Assembly (NCBI RefSeq): GCF_025244745.1
Contig: NZ_CP104213.1
Span: 1-64,000 of the forward strand
Direction of reading: 5' to 3'
Source: Deinococcus rubellus
GTDB taxonomy: Bacteria; Deinococcota; Deinococci; Deinococcales; Deinococcaceae
DNA length: 64,000 nucleotides
This document shows positions 1 to 8,344 of this stretch, one piece after another (position 1 is the first letter of the stretch; each line of letters opens with the position of its first letter). Both the position numbers and the translations under genes were made by a program. The notes below the pieces were generated by a model. The model saw nothing but the letters and a program-made list of their open reading frames with translations, did not search any database and was not told the DNA's origin.

Positions 1-86
1 TGCTGGGGGTGTTGCAGCGCGCTGAGGCCGCCCTGGATGAAGATGGACGCCAGTGCGGCCCGGCCCACAAAGTTGAGGATACTCAT
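1..86 (-). CDS. DoxX-family membrane protein, N-terminal fragment
   Basis: Only the first 28 codons are inside the window; the gene runs off the left edge. The ATG is at 86-84 and the peptide begins MSILNFVGRAALASIFIQGG. This matches the opening of DoxX-type small integral membrane proteins, whose first helix carries an (A/L)LASIFIxGG(L/I) signature. DoxX proteins are four-helix membrane proteins; several are linked to redox or detoxification roles, but the exact function varies. The gene is divergent from the binding-protein gene starting at 208. Family assignment rests on this short N-terminus, so confidence is moderate. Confidence 0.6.
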   Translation of the reverse strand, partial: MSILNFVGRAALASIFIQGGLSALQHPQ

Positions 87-195
87 GCCCGCATCCTGCC
101 AGAAAAAGCCGGGGCCTTGCTACTCCCCGGTCACCTGCTTTTCTTTAGACCGCACGCCCCTGGCACTCCCACAATCGGGAACAAATCGCCGGGCT

Positions 196-201
196 TACAC
201 T
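196..201 (+). promoter_or_regulatory. -10 element (TACACT) for a leaderless start
   Basis: TACACT lies six nucleotides upstream of the ATG at 208, which would put transcription initiation at or next to the start codon. No Shine-Dalgarno sequence precedes the ATG. This is the arrangement known for leaderless Deinococcus transcripts. No convincing -35 hexamer is visible. Confidence 0.5.
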
Positions 202-207
202 GACGGC

Positions 208-1197
208 ATGTCAAGGTTCCTGTCTGCCGCCCTCACACTCAGCTTGCTGGCCGCCCCGGCGACACAGACTGCCGCCGCGCAAAACGCCGCCGGGCAGTCT
301 CTGAAAACCGTCCACATCGGTCTGGGCTACATCCCCAATGTGCAGTTCACGCCGTTTTACGTCGCCAACCGGCTGGGCTATTTCAAGGCCGAGGGGCTGA
401 ATGTCGAGTACCAGCACGGCAACGTGTCCGATCTGATGCCGCTGCTGCTCCAGGGCAAGCTCGACTTCGTGGTGGGCGACCCGGAAGACGCCGTCTTCAC
501 GCGCGTGGCGGGCCAGCCGGTCAAGTACATCATGGCCCTCTACCAGAAAGTGCCGGTGACGGTCTTCAGCCTGGCGTCCAAGAATATTCGCAACGCCGCC
601 GACCTGAAGGGCAAGACCATCGGCATTCCCGGTCCCTTCGGTCAGACCTATTTTGCGCTGGGGGCGCTGCTCGACTCGGCGGGCCTCAAAGAAAGCGACG
701 TGAAACTCGCCTCCATCGGCTTTACCCAGCTCGAAGCGGTGCGCGGCGGGCGGGTGGACGCGGCAGTGGGCTATGTCAACAACGAGGTGGTGAACCTCAA
801 GGCGGCGGGCGTGCCGATCAACACCCTCGACGTGACGGCGGCCTACCCGATGGTGGGCGTGGGCCTGATGACCACCGAGAAGAACCTGAGCGGCGATCTG
901 GCCAAGAAAGTGGTGCGGGCCTCGCAGCGGGCCATGCGCCTGACCATCAACGATCCGGCCCGCGCCTTCAAGATCGGGCTGAATGATTTCAAGAGTGGCG
1001 GCGGCAGCCTGGCGGTGCTCCAGGCGAGCGTGCCGCTGATGCAGAGCGCCCTGACCCGAGTGAACGGCCTGGGCTACAGCGACCCCGCCGCCTGGAGCAA
1101 GGCGGTGGCCTACCTGCAAAAGCAGGGCAAGGTGCCCGCCAGCGCCAAAGCCAGCGACTTTTACAGCAACGCGGCGGTGAGCAAGACCTTGAAGTGA
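208..1197 (+). CDS. ABC transporter substrate-binding protein, SsuA/THI5-like
   Basis: A periplasmic solute-binding protein of 329 residues. The ATG at 208 gives a clean signal peptide (MSRFLSAALTLSLLAAPATQ, cleavage near AAAQ); an in-frame upstream ATG at 37 would add an implausible N-terminus before it. After the signal comes the NMT1/THI5-like fold: a YIPNVQFTPFYVA strand, a GYFKAEGLNVEY segment, and the GKTIGIPGPFG hinge typical of nitrate, sulfonate, taurine and pyrimidine-precursor binding proteins. Such proteins deliver small organic ligands to an ABC importer. No permease or ATPase follows; the next gene is a RIO kinase. The ligand cannot be read from the sequence. Confidence 0.85.
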   Translation: MSRFLSAALTLSLLAAPATQTAAAQNAAGQSLKTVHIGLGYIPNVQFTPFYVANRLGYFKAEGLNVEYQHGNVSDLMPLLLQGKLDFVVGDPEDAVFTRVAGQPVKYIMALYQKVPVTVFSLASKNIRNAADLKGKTIGIPGPFGQTYFALGALLDSAGLKESDVKLASIGFTQLEAVRGGRVDAAVGYVNNEVVNLKAAGVPINTLDVTAAYPMVGVGLMTTEKNLSGDLAKKVVRASQRAMRLTINDPARAFKIGLNDFKSGGGSLAVLQASVPLMQSALTRVNGLGYSDPAAWSKAVAYLQKQGKVPASAKASDFYSNAAVSKTLK

Positions 1198-1310
1198 ATT
1201 GGTTGCGGACGTAAAGCAGTAGGCATCCTGGCCTAGCCGCCGCACTGCGCCTGCCTCATGGCCCACTCACCTGCTAAGCTGGAGCCAACACCGAAAGGAG
1301 GTGCAGCAAA

Positions 1311-1439
1311 ATGACTGACAACAACTTTGTTTTCGTTTCCGCCGTCCGGGGAACCCTGGTTCCCGCCGCCCCACGTTCTGTCTTTGATCCACGGAGTCTG
1401 CATGCTGCACTTCCCACCGGCTTTCTTCCAACCAGTTAA
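1311..1439 (+). CDS. 42-residue leader ORF upstream of the RIO kinase
   Basis: A short frame (MTDNNFVFVSAVRG... ending LPTGFLPTS) begins at an ATG placed nine nucleotides after AAAGGAGGTG, the strongest ribosome-binding site in this part of the window. Its TAA (1437-1439) is 15 nt before the TTG start of the RIO kinase, in the same reading frame. It could be a translated leader peptide that couples to the kinase. It could also be the true N-terminus of the kinase, separated by a recent nonsense change. I do not recognise the peptide. The ribosome-binding site makes translation likely; the function is unknown. Confidence 0.5.
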   Translation: MTDNNFVFVSAVRGTLVPAAPRSVFDPRSLHAALPTGFLPTS

Positions 1440-1454
1440 ACTTCAAGGTCCCAC

Positions 1455-2345
1455 TTGAAGGACCAGACGCCAGACCGCCAGTACGGCGAGGACGCCGATC
1501 AGGGCCTGAAGATCAGCCGCAAGCGCCGCAAACCCCAGGGCAAGCGCAAACTGGCGACCCTGAGCGTGGGCACCGACACTAAAGACCCGGTGCTGACGCA
1601 GCTCGAAGAGCTGGGCCTGATCGGTGACGTGCTGGCCGAGATCAAGAGCGGCAAGGAAGCCACCGTCTACCTTGCCGAAGGCGACCCCGATCTGGGCGTG
1701 CCAGGGTTGATCGCCCTCAAGATCTACCGCGACGTGGCGGCCCGCAGCTTCAAGAACACCGGCGAGTACGGCACCGGGCTGGCCCGCAGCAGCGACGCCG
1801 TGGCCAAGGCGATTGCCAAGCGCGGCTCGAAGGGCGCGGCGGCACTGCAAGATCTGTGGGTCGCCAGCGAGTACCTGGTGCTGTGGCAGCTCTGGCAGGC
1901 CGGGCTGAATGTGCCCGAGCCGCTGGTCGGCCCCGATCCGTTCGATTATGTCCAGACCAGTCCCGCCGTGCTGATGCGTTTTGTGGGCGATGAGGACGCG
2001 CCCGCGCCGAGGCTGAGTGACATTCGCCTGACGCCGGAAGACGCCAGGATCGCCTGGCAGCAGGCCCTGGAAGGCATGGCGCGGCTCCTCAAACTGGGCC
2101 TGGTTCACGGCGACTACAGCACCTACAACCTCCTGTGGTGGGAGGGGAGCGTGATGATGATTGATTTTCCGCAGGTCAGTGACCAGACCAATCCCAATTT
2201 CCAGTCGCTGCTCAAGCGCGACGCGGGCAGCTTGGCGCTGAGCTTCAAGCGCCTGGGCATCCGCGAGGACGCCGAGAGCACCCTGCGTGAGGTGCAGCGC
2301 CTGGCCCGGATTCTGGAAGACAAACCCCGCCTGACCTTGCCGTAA
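1455..2345 (+). CDS. RIO1-family atypical serine/threonine kinase
   Basis: A 296-residue cytoplasmic protein with the RIO kinase signatures. The nucleotide-binding loop reads IKSGKEATVYLAEGD (about residues 65-80), the catalytic loop is LVHGDYSTYNLLWW (HxDxxxxN type, about 218-230), and the metal-binding segment is MMIDFPQVSD. RIO1 kinases act in ribosome maturation in archaea and eukaryotes; the role of bacterial copies is poorly defined. The N-terminus is charged and basic (SRKRRKPQGKRK). The only usable start in this frame downstream of the leader-ORF stop is TTG 1455, preceded by a weak AAGG. The rare start and adjacent leader ORF suggest low or coupled expression. A terminator follows at 2363. 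Confidence 0.88.
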   Translation: MKDQTPDRQYGEDADQGLKISRKRRKPQGKRKLATLSVGTDTKDPVLTQLEELGLIGDVLAEIKSGKEATVYLAEGDPDLGVPGLIALKIYRDVAARSFKNTGEYGTGLARSSDAVAKAIAKRGSKGAAALQDLWVASEYLVLWQLWQAGLNVPEPLVGPDPFDYVQTSPAVLMRFVGDEDAPAPRLSDIRLTPEDARIAWQQALEGMARLLKLGLVHGDYSTYNLLWWEGSVMMIDFPQVSDQTNPNFQSLLKRDAGSLALSFKRLGIREDAESTLREVQRLARILEDKPRLTLP

Positions 2346-2362
2346 GGAGCGCGGGCCCGAGT

Positions 2363-2391
2363 CGCCTCCGAAGGTGGGGGCGGATTTTTTT
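2363..2391 (+). terminator. Rho-independent terminator of the RIO kinase gene
   Basis: CGCCTCC pairs with GGGGGCG (one G-U) around a six-base loop, followed by GGATTTTTTT. It sits 18 nt after the kinase stop codon. Confidence 0.75.
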
Positions 2392-2468
2392 GGTGGCCGG
2401 TCCGGATTCCGTTTGTTGCGGGCCAGACGCTTGCCGAATCCTTCAGCGAAGTAAAGTGCCGTCCGTCC

Positions 2469-3713
2469 TCACGGCAGCGGCACCTCCACTCGGGTGCGCC
2501 TCGACCAGTGCAGGTTCAGGGCCAGCAGCAGCAGGGCCACATTCAGCCCGGCAATCACCACAAAGAGGGTGCGCGGTTGGGCGCTGAAGATGGCTCCGGC
2601 CAGCCCCGCCGCCGGGACCGACACCAGCAGCGTCAGGGTCTGCACCGCCGAGTAGAGGTCCGCCGTGCCCTGCTGGGGCAGGTGACTGAACAGCACCGCG
2701 TCCCGGTAGGTCTGGGTGAGGAAGGTGGCCCCGGCCAGCAGGCTGACCACCAGCAGCAGCGCGCCCAGGTTTCCAACTGGAATCAGCAGCAAGGCCACTG
2801 CGCCGAGTAGGCCCAGCACCCGCGTGAACACCAGCGTCCGCTCGGCACTCACCGCAGACAGCCGCCGCAGCACCAGGCTGTACATCAGAATGGTCGTGAC
2901 CGCCGTTGCCACCGGCACCAGCGACACCGCCCGCGCCCCGAAGCCCAACGCACCGCTGAAAAACAGAATCTGAAAGAGATTCATCTGCTCGGCGAACACC
3001 GTCAGCACGTAAAAGGCCACCACGCCCTTCAGCCCCGGTCTGCGCCCCAGGGTCCGCACCAGTTGCGGGGTGCGGGCCAGGCTCTGCCAGGGATTGAGGT
3101 CCCGGTGCTCCTGCATGGCCGCCTCGCCGCGCTGGGTTTCCTGGGTCAGGGCGTTGCGCCACACGAACATCACCGTCATGCCGACTGCGCCCAGCAGGTA
3201 ATAGACCCGCAAGGTCGCCACCACCCCCCGGCTGGCGATCACCAGGCCGATCAGCGGCGTCAGCAGCCCGGCGAAGGCGTTGATCAGGTTGATGATCCCG
3301 AACACCCTGGCCTGCTGGCGCTCCTCGACATCTTCGATCAGCAGCAGACTCCACGACACCGCCACAATCCGCCCGCTGGCGCTCAGGAAGGCGGCCAGCG
3401 CGAAGGCCGCGAAGCTGTGGGCAAAAGCCCAGACGATCATCGGCAGGCTCCACGAGATCAGGTCCCAGATCAGGGTGGTGCGGCGGCGGCCCAGCCGGTT
3501 GGTGATCGGCGCGGCCAGCAGCTGAAAGCCGAACGAGCAGGCCAGCGTGAACGACCCCAGCAGCCCGATCTGGGTGCTGCTCAGGCCCACGCCGCTCATG
3601 TACAGCGGCGCGTAATACAGCACGACCACGCCGAATATCCCCCACAACGGCTCCATCCGGATGGAATTGCGGGCGTTGCGTGGCAGGTCGGTGAGCGAGG
3701 GCAGCAGTCTCAA
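2469..3713 (-). CDS. Major facilitator superfamily transporter
   Basis: A 12-helix inner-membrane carrier, about 414 residues. The first helix is LWGIFGVVVLYYAPLYMSGVG. The loop between helices 2 and 3 has the MFS motif (APITNRLGRRRTTL), and a long basic loop separates the two halves. It is the last gene of the leftward glycan operon, 59 nt after the GH5 stop, so it may move a mono- or oligosaccharide product; the substrate is inferred from context only. The start is uncertain. TTG 3713 keeps a plausible LPSLTDLPRNARNSI leader, while ATG 3656 gives 395 residues. Neither has a clear ribosome-binding site. The frame stays open into the GH5 gene, but that extension is not coding-like. Confidence 0.8.
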   Translation of the reverse strand: MRLLPSLTDLPRNARNSIRMEPLWGIFGVVVLYYAPLYMSGVGLSSTQIGLLGSFTLACSFGFQLLAAPITNRLGRRRTTLIWDLISWSLPMIVWAFAHSFAAFALAAFLSASGRIVAVSWSLLLIEDVEERQQARVFGIINLINAFAGLLTPLIGLVIASRGVVATLRVYYLLGAVGMTVMFVWRNALTQETQRGEAAMQEHRDLNPWQSLARTPQLVRTLGRRPGLKGVVAFYVLTVFAEQMNLFQILFFSGALGFGARAVSLVPVATAVTTILMYSLVLRRLSAVSAERTLVFTRVLGLLGAVALLLIPVGNLGALLLVVSLLAGATFLTQTYRDAVLFSHLPQQGTADLYSAVQTLTLLVSVPAAGLAGAIFSAQPRTLFVVIAGLNVALLLLALNLHWSRRTRVEVPLP

Positions 3714-3772
3714 GAAAAAGAACCGGGCAGCGTGGGGCGGGCGAAAGGCATAGGATTCCAGCCTACTCCGGT

Positions 3773-4774
3773 CTACTCCCCGGCGCGGCTTGCCAGCATC
3801 AGGTCCAGCAGCGCCCGGTCCACCTGATAGCCGCCAATCTCCTCGTACACCACGCCGGGCCGCCCGTGATTGACGATGCCGAAGACGCCCTCGAATTCCC
3901 ACAGCGCGTAGCCCCAGCCGTACTCCTTGAAGAGGCTGAACAGGTCCTTGAACCACCGCAGGGCCACATGTTGAGGCGTGTAGACGTAGCAGCCGAACTC
4001 CCCGATATGCACGGGTGCGCCCGCCGCCTGCACCTCGCGCCAGGGCTGGTAGAAGTCGTGCAACGCTGCCCGGTTCCAGACCCGCCCCTCGTAGACGGTG
4101 CCGGGGTATTCGGGGGCCGCGCCCGGCGTGTTCCAGCCGTTCCACCAGGGCGCGCCCCAGTGGCTGACCGCGTAAGGCTGGTAGGCCCGCCCGCTTTGCG
4201 TCACGCCCAGATGCGCCAGCTCCGGCATGGCGATGTTGCCGCCGCCGAGGCCGTCGATGACGACGGGGCGGGTGGGGTCAACAGCGCGAATCGCCTCCAC
4301 CGTCCGGGTAATCAGCGCGGCGTGAATGTCCCTCGTCAGGCCCCGCGTGCCGATGTCGGGCGGCTCGTTGACCAGATCGAAGCTGAGATCATCGGCGCTG
4401 ACGCCTTTGTAGCGCCGGGCAAACGTTTCCCACAAAAAGACAAAGCCGTCCTGCGCCACAGCGTCGGTCCATAAATTGTCGCGCTCCAGTTCCTGCCCGT
4501 TGATGCAGTAGCCGGGGGCGCGGTGCAGGTTGAGACTGAGGTGAATGCCGCGCGACTGGCAGGCCGCGAGGTAACGGTCCAGGTATTCGAAGACCGCTTC
4601 GTCGGGGTTTTGGTAATCGAAATCCTTCGTCCAGAACTGGTAATTGGTGGGAATCCGCACGAAATTGAAGCCGTATCGGGCCATGAAATCCAGCGCCTGC
4701 CCGTTGGGTTCTTTGGGGTGTGTTCCCTCTTCCCAGTGATACATCCACTGAAAATTGAAGCCGTAATAGGTCAT
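3773..4774 (-). CDS. Glycoside hydrolase family 5 enzyme
   Basis: A 333-residue clan GH-A (beta/alpha)8 barrel with no signal peptide, hence probably cytoplasmic. The acid/base glutamate is E137 in LVNEPPD and the nucleophile is E259 in HIGEFGC. The early NFVRIPTNY and NLHRAPGYC segments match GH5 strands beta-2 and beta-3. GH5 members cleave beta-linked glucans, mannans or xylans with retention; the subfamily and substrate cannot be fixed from motifs alone. It lies 10 nt after the GH43 gene in the leftward operon, next to alpha-mannosidase-like and polygalacturonase-like genes. It may therefore trim an oligosaccharide already inside the cell. Confidence 0.88.
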   Translation of the reverse strand: MTYYGFNFQWMYHWEEGTHPKEPNGQALDFMARYGFNFVRIPTNYQFWTKDFDYQNPDEAVFEYLDRYLAACQSRGIHLSLNLHRAPGYCINGQELERDNLWTDAVAQDGFVFLWETFARRYKGVSADDLSFDLVNEPPDIGTRGLTRDIHAALITRTVEAIRAVDPTRPVVIDGLGGGNIAMPELAHLGVTQSGRAYQPYAVSHWGAPWWNGWNTPGAAPEYPGTVYEGRVWNRAALHDFYQPWREVQAAGAPVHIGEFGCYVYTPQHVALRWFKDLFSLFKEYGWGYALWEFEGVFGIVNHGRPGVVYEEIGGYQVDRALLDLMLASRAGE

Positions 4775-4784
4775 GCGTCTCCCT

Positions 4785-5654
4785 TCAGGTCATCACGACA
4801 GGTTTGATGGTGCCCTGCCCAAATTCAAGTTTGTCGATGCACAGCACCCGCGCCCCCGGATCGGTGTTACCGATGACGCGGCGGTGGTAGACGATCAGCC
4901 ATTCGTCCATCTCCGGTAGGTGAAGGTAGCCGTGGTGGCCGGGGCCTTCCGCAACTGGAGGCTGGCTTTTCAGCACAACGCCGCGTGCCTCGAATGGGCC
5001 GTAAGGGCTGCCACTCACGCCGTAGGCCACGCTGTAGGTGCCGTCCACCCAGTCGCCCTGTGACCACATCAGGAAATACTGGCCGTCTTTTTTGATCATG
5101 CAGGGCGCTTCACAGTAGCCGTGCGGCGTGACACCACGCAGACTGCCGGGCACGATCCCGGTCATCTCATCGTTCATCACCGCAACATTGCAGTGCTTCC
5201 AGCCACCGTAATACAGATACACCGTGCCGTCGTCGTCTTTGAAGAGATGGGCATCTATCGGTTGCGCTCCGCCGATGAAACGGTCGATCATCGGTTGGCC
5301 CAGGAGGCCGCGAAACGGCCCGGCAGGCGAGTCCGAGACGGCGATTTCCAGCCCACCGACCTGCTCGTCGTTCAGGATGTCGTTACTGGCGAACACCAGA
5401 AAGTAGCGCCCGCCTTTTTCAATGATGGTCGGTGCCCAGACTGCCCGCCAGATCCAGGGAAAGTCGGCCATCTGGATGACGCCCTCGTGCTTGTCCCAGT
5501 GAACCAGGTCGGCAGAGCTGAAGGCGTCGATGTTGAGCTGCTGGGTGTAGTCGGTGGCCGAACGGGTGGCGTAGATCCAGTATTTGCCCTCGTAGAAACG
5601 GGCCTCGGGATCGGCGTAGAAGCCGGGAACGATGGGATTGGCAGGGAGGTTCAA
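4785..5654 (-). CDS. Glycoside hydrolase family 43 enzyme
   Basis: A 289-residue five-bladed beta-propeller hydrolase without a signal peptide. The GH43 triad is visible: D15 in FYADPEA (general base), D134 in QPIDAHLF (pKa modulator) and E182 in YCEAPCM (general acid). Family members are inverting arabinofuranosidases, xylosidases, arabinanases or galactosidases; the activity here is undetermined. Translation starts at a TTG (5654-5652), preceded by AGGAG and overlapping the TGA of the GH38-like gene (TTGA). Its synthesis is therefore probably coupled to that enzyme. Confidence 0.9.
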   Translation of the reverse strand: MNLPANPIVPGFYADPEARFYEGKYWIYATRSATDYTQQLNIDAFSSADLVHWDKHEGVIQMADFPWIWRAVWAPTIIEKGGRYFLVFASNDILNDEQVGGLEIAVSDSPAGPFRGLLGQPMIDRFIGGAQPIDAHLFKDDDGTVYLYYGGWKHCNVAVMNDEMTGIVPGSLRGVTPHGYCEAPCMIKKDGQYFLMWSQGDWVDGTYSVAYGVSGSPYGPFEARGVVLKSQPPVAEGPGHHGYLHLPEMDEWLIVYHRRVIGNTDPGARVLCIDKLEFGQGTIKPVVMT

Positions 5655-8344
5655 GATCGGTTCTCCTGGATTGAAAGGGCGAGTTCGAGGTGCAGAGTGA
5701 CGGCGCGGCGGGGCGAGAGTTTCAGCGCAACAGCTCCATCTGACATGGGCAGTTCTTCCTCTTTACTGCCAAACAGATCGCAACGCCACGCCCGCCCAAT
5801 CTTCAACAACGCCGAACCGACATGCACGGTCTGTCCCTCGTCGCTGGCATTCAGCAGTGAGAGCAGCACGCCGCCTACTCCAGACTTGAGCTGCATGGTC
5901 AGCACTGGCACGTCCGGAAGGCGCAGCAGCGTTCCGCTCACGGGCAGGTGGGGCGGCGTCACGCCCGGCTCCCCGAAATGCTGGGTCAGCGGCGCGGCAT
6001 GTTCGGTGTCGAGGCCAAAGCGGTGGGCACGGGCCTCGTCGAACGGCCCAGCATAGGGCTGAATGCGGTACCGGGCCGTGACCAGCCCCGGCTGCACCGG
6101 CTGGAAATTGGTTTCCCAGTAATTGTTGGTGATCCAGCCGAGAAACATGGGCCGCTCCAGCACAAATTCTGATTGCGCTTGTCCGAAATGGAAATCACCG
6201 AGCTGCACCATCGGGTTTTCCGGCAGGGCGATGGTCACGCCGCATTCGCCGTTGTTGAAATCGGCCCAGCCCTGCACCGTGAAATAGTCGCGGCAGACGC
6301 CGGGCAACTGGTCCCGCCCCGGCACGATAGGCTGCCCGGCAATATTCAGCCGAATGTCTGCGCCGGACAGGCTGAAGGGAAACAACAGATAGGTGGCCTG
6401 CGGATGCGAATCCTGATTCATCTCCCACTCGGCCTCGCACTCGATCCAGTCGGCGTGCATGGGCAGAAAGACGCGCTGGGCGAGCTGGCCCACTTGGGGA
6501 TGCTCCAGCAGTTGCTCCACGGCCACGCCCAGCAGTGTGCGGTAGACCAGGTGAGAGGTGACGCGGGTCGGCGCAGTCCGATTAGCCTTCCAGCCGGACT
6601 GCCAGCCGCTCACGTCCTCGGCAATGGGCGTCCAGTCCATCTTATTGAGCAGATTACGCGGCCAGTTGTGGGTGCGGTCGGCCACCTCCTCATGGACGAA
6701 ACCGTTCAGCGGGTATCCGGCGTCAGCGTCCACCCACTCACACCCGAGTTGTTTGTCGTAGAGGGAAGTCACGCCGCCGCGCTCGGTATCAAATCTGAGG
6801 CGGTAGCGCTCCGTCTCCACCTCCGCTTCCTGGCTGGCCGCCGCTGTGTTCACATTCAGCACGCTTGTCTTGGGAACGGTTATGTAGCCGAAGGCGGGAA
6901 CCTCGGTAGGCGGCAGCACCCAGCCCAGATTGCCGCCGTGATGCACCGCGTTGCGCCCCGTCCAGATGGACGTGGGCGGCGTGTAGTGACCCTGAAAATG
7001 TCGGCTGGCAGTGGTGTCGGTGGGGTCGCCACGCGGGGTCAGGGTGTTGGCCGGAACCTGTCCGCTGACGGTGCGCGGCCAGGGCAGCGGGTTGAAGACC
7101 AGCAACTCATCTGCGCCATGATCTGGGCCGTGCGCCACATACTGCGTGAAATCGGCCAGCGCATCACGCCCCAGCAGCAGACTCAGGCTGCGGGCGGTGT
7201 AGGCGAGGTTCAGCTTGTGGTTTTTCTGGGCCAGCGAATCGTCGGTGCCCGGTGTGCCCACCGCGCTATCGGCCCCCCAGGTGTGCTCGCCCCACAGGTT
7301 CAGGTTGCGCCACGCCTCGTCGCGGTAGAGACGGAAAGAATGCTCGGCCCATTGCGTTCGCAGTCCAGGCTGAGGCGCTGTGGGAAGGCCCTGCAAGGCA
7401 GCGTAGATGGCATCAGCATCGGTCAGGCGCACCCGGCTGGCCCGGTCTATTGCCGTCTCGCGGGCGGTGCTGATGCAGCCAAAGTTCCAGTAGTCGGTCC
7501 AGTCGCCGCGCCAGACCTCAAGTTGGTCGGCATGTTTCCTGACCGCCGCCCAGAACATCCTCGGCGTCGCCATCACGATTTTCGGCCCGCGCCCAGAGGC
7601 GTTCCACTGGCGGGCAAACGTCGCATACGCTGGGTAGACGCTGGCGTTGTCGCCGTAGAGGTGATCGCCCTGAATCATCACGAAAGGCAGCGGGTACTTG
7701 ACGCGCTCAAGCTGGGCCTGAAGGCGCGGAACCCAGGCCGCAAACGCCGTATCGTCCGCCTCGCCGATACCGAATTCGCGGGCGCGGGGATAGGCCCAGC
7801 CGTTGAAGGCGGGCAGGATGCGCCCGCTGGGAGCCTGCCACCGGAAGACGCCCGGGCGGGGCGGCGCTCCGCCGAAGTGGGTGTTGATCGCCATCGAGAA
7901 GCCCTCGATTCCGGCGTCCAGCAGCACGTCGGCCAGCGGCCAGTTCTGCCCGTTCACGTCGCACTGCATGGCGTGGCGGATGTCCAGCCCCATGTCGCGC
8001 AGCCGCGCCACCGCCCGCAGCGACTCGGCGTACTGGGCGCGGTCATAGAGCGGTGTCACGTTGGCGAACATCGCCGCGACTTCCAGATGGCCGCTTCTAT
8101 CGGCGGCGACGAAGCGTTCAATGTCCCGCTTGGAGGCCGTTTCCAGCCACTTCAGGACGGGGGCGGTGGTTTCACACGTCCAGCGGAAATGGGTTTCAGC
8201 AGGGCCGTCCTGCATCCGCTCGATGGTGTTCAGGGCGTCGTCGATGAAGCGGGCCTGCAATTCCCAGAGGATCGGCTGATCGGCGGTGAAGCCCACGTCG
8301 GTGTGGCTGTGATGGACGAGATAAATGGTGTCCAGCTCAGGCAT
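5651..8344 (-). CDS. GH38-like alpha-mannosidase family protein
   Basis: An 897-residue enzyme beginning with the GH38 N-terminal motif YLVHHSHTDVGFT (His12, His14 and Asp16 are likely zinc or substrate ligands). A second Asp lies in MQCDVNGQNWP near residue 148, at the place expected for the nucleophile. A helical middle region and a long beta-rich C-terminal half follow, as in GH38 proteins. GH38 enzymes are retaining, zinc-dependent alpha-mannosidases, but relatives with a DVNG/DVPG active site have poorly known substrates. No signal peptide is visible. Its start overlaps the GH28 stop by eight nucleotides, and its stop overlaps the GH43 start. It is the largest gene of the operon. Confidence 0.8.
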   Translation of the reverse strand: MPELDTIYLVHHSHTDVGFTADQPILWELQARFIDDALNTIERMQDGPAETHFRWTCETTAPVLKWLETASKRDIERFVAADRSGHLEVAAMFANVTPLYDRAQYAESLRAVARLRDMGLDIRHAMQCDVNGQNWPLADVLLDAGIEGFSMAINTHFGGAPPRPGVFRWQAPSGRILPAFNGWAYPRAREFGIGEADDTAFAAWVPRLQAQLERVKYPLPFVMIQGDHLYGDNASVYPAYATFARQWNASGRGPKIVMATPRMFWAAVRKHADQLEVWRGDWTDYWNFGCISTARETAIDRASRVRLTDADAIYAALQGLPTAPQPGLRTQWAEHSFRLYRDEAWRNLNLWGEHTWGADSAVGTPGTDDSLAQKNHKLNLAYTARSLSLLLGRDALADFTQYVAHGPDHGADELLVFNPLPWPRTVSGQVPANTLTPRGDPTDTTASRHFQGHYTPPTSIWTGRNAVHHGGNLGWVLPPTEVPAFGYITVPKTSVLNVNTAAASQEAEVETERYRLRFDTERGGVTSLYDKQLGCEWVDADAGYPLNGFVHEEVADRTHNWPRNLLNKMDWTPIAEDVSGWQSGWKANRTAPTRVTSHLVYRTLLGVAVEQLLEHPQVGQLAQRVFLPMHADWIECEAEWEMNQDSHPQATYLLFPFSLSGADIRLNIAGQPIVPGRDQLPGVCRDYFTVQGWADFNNGECGVTIALPENPMVQLGDFHFGQAQSEFVLERPMFLGWITNNYWETNFQPVQPGLVTARYRIQPYAGPFDEARAHRFGLDTEHAAPLTQHFGEPGVTPPHLPVSGTLLRLPDVPVLTMQLKSGVGGVLLSLLNASDEGQTVHVGSALLKIGRAWRCDLFGSKEEELPMSDGAVALKLSPRRAVTLHLELALSIQENRS

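Noticed and set aside
211..1266. Long open frame on the minus strand opposite the binding-protein gene
   Set aside because: GC-rich coding DNA produces long antisense frames. The composition is His/Gln/Arg-rich and no family pattern appears, whereas the plus strand has clear motifs.
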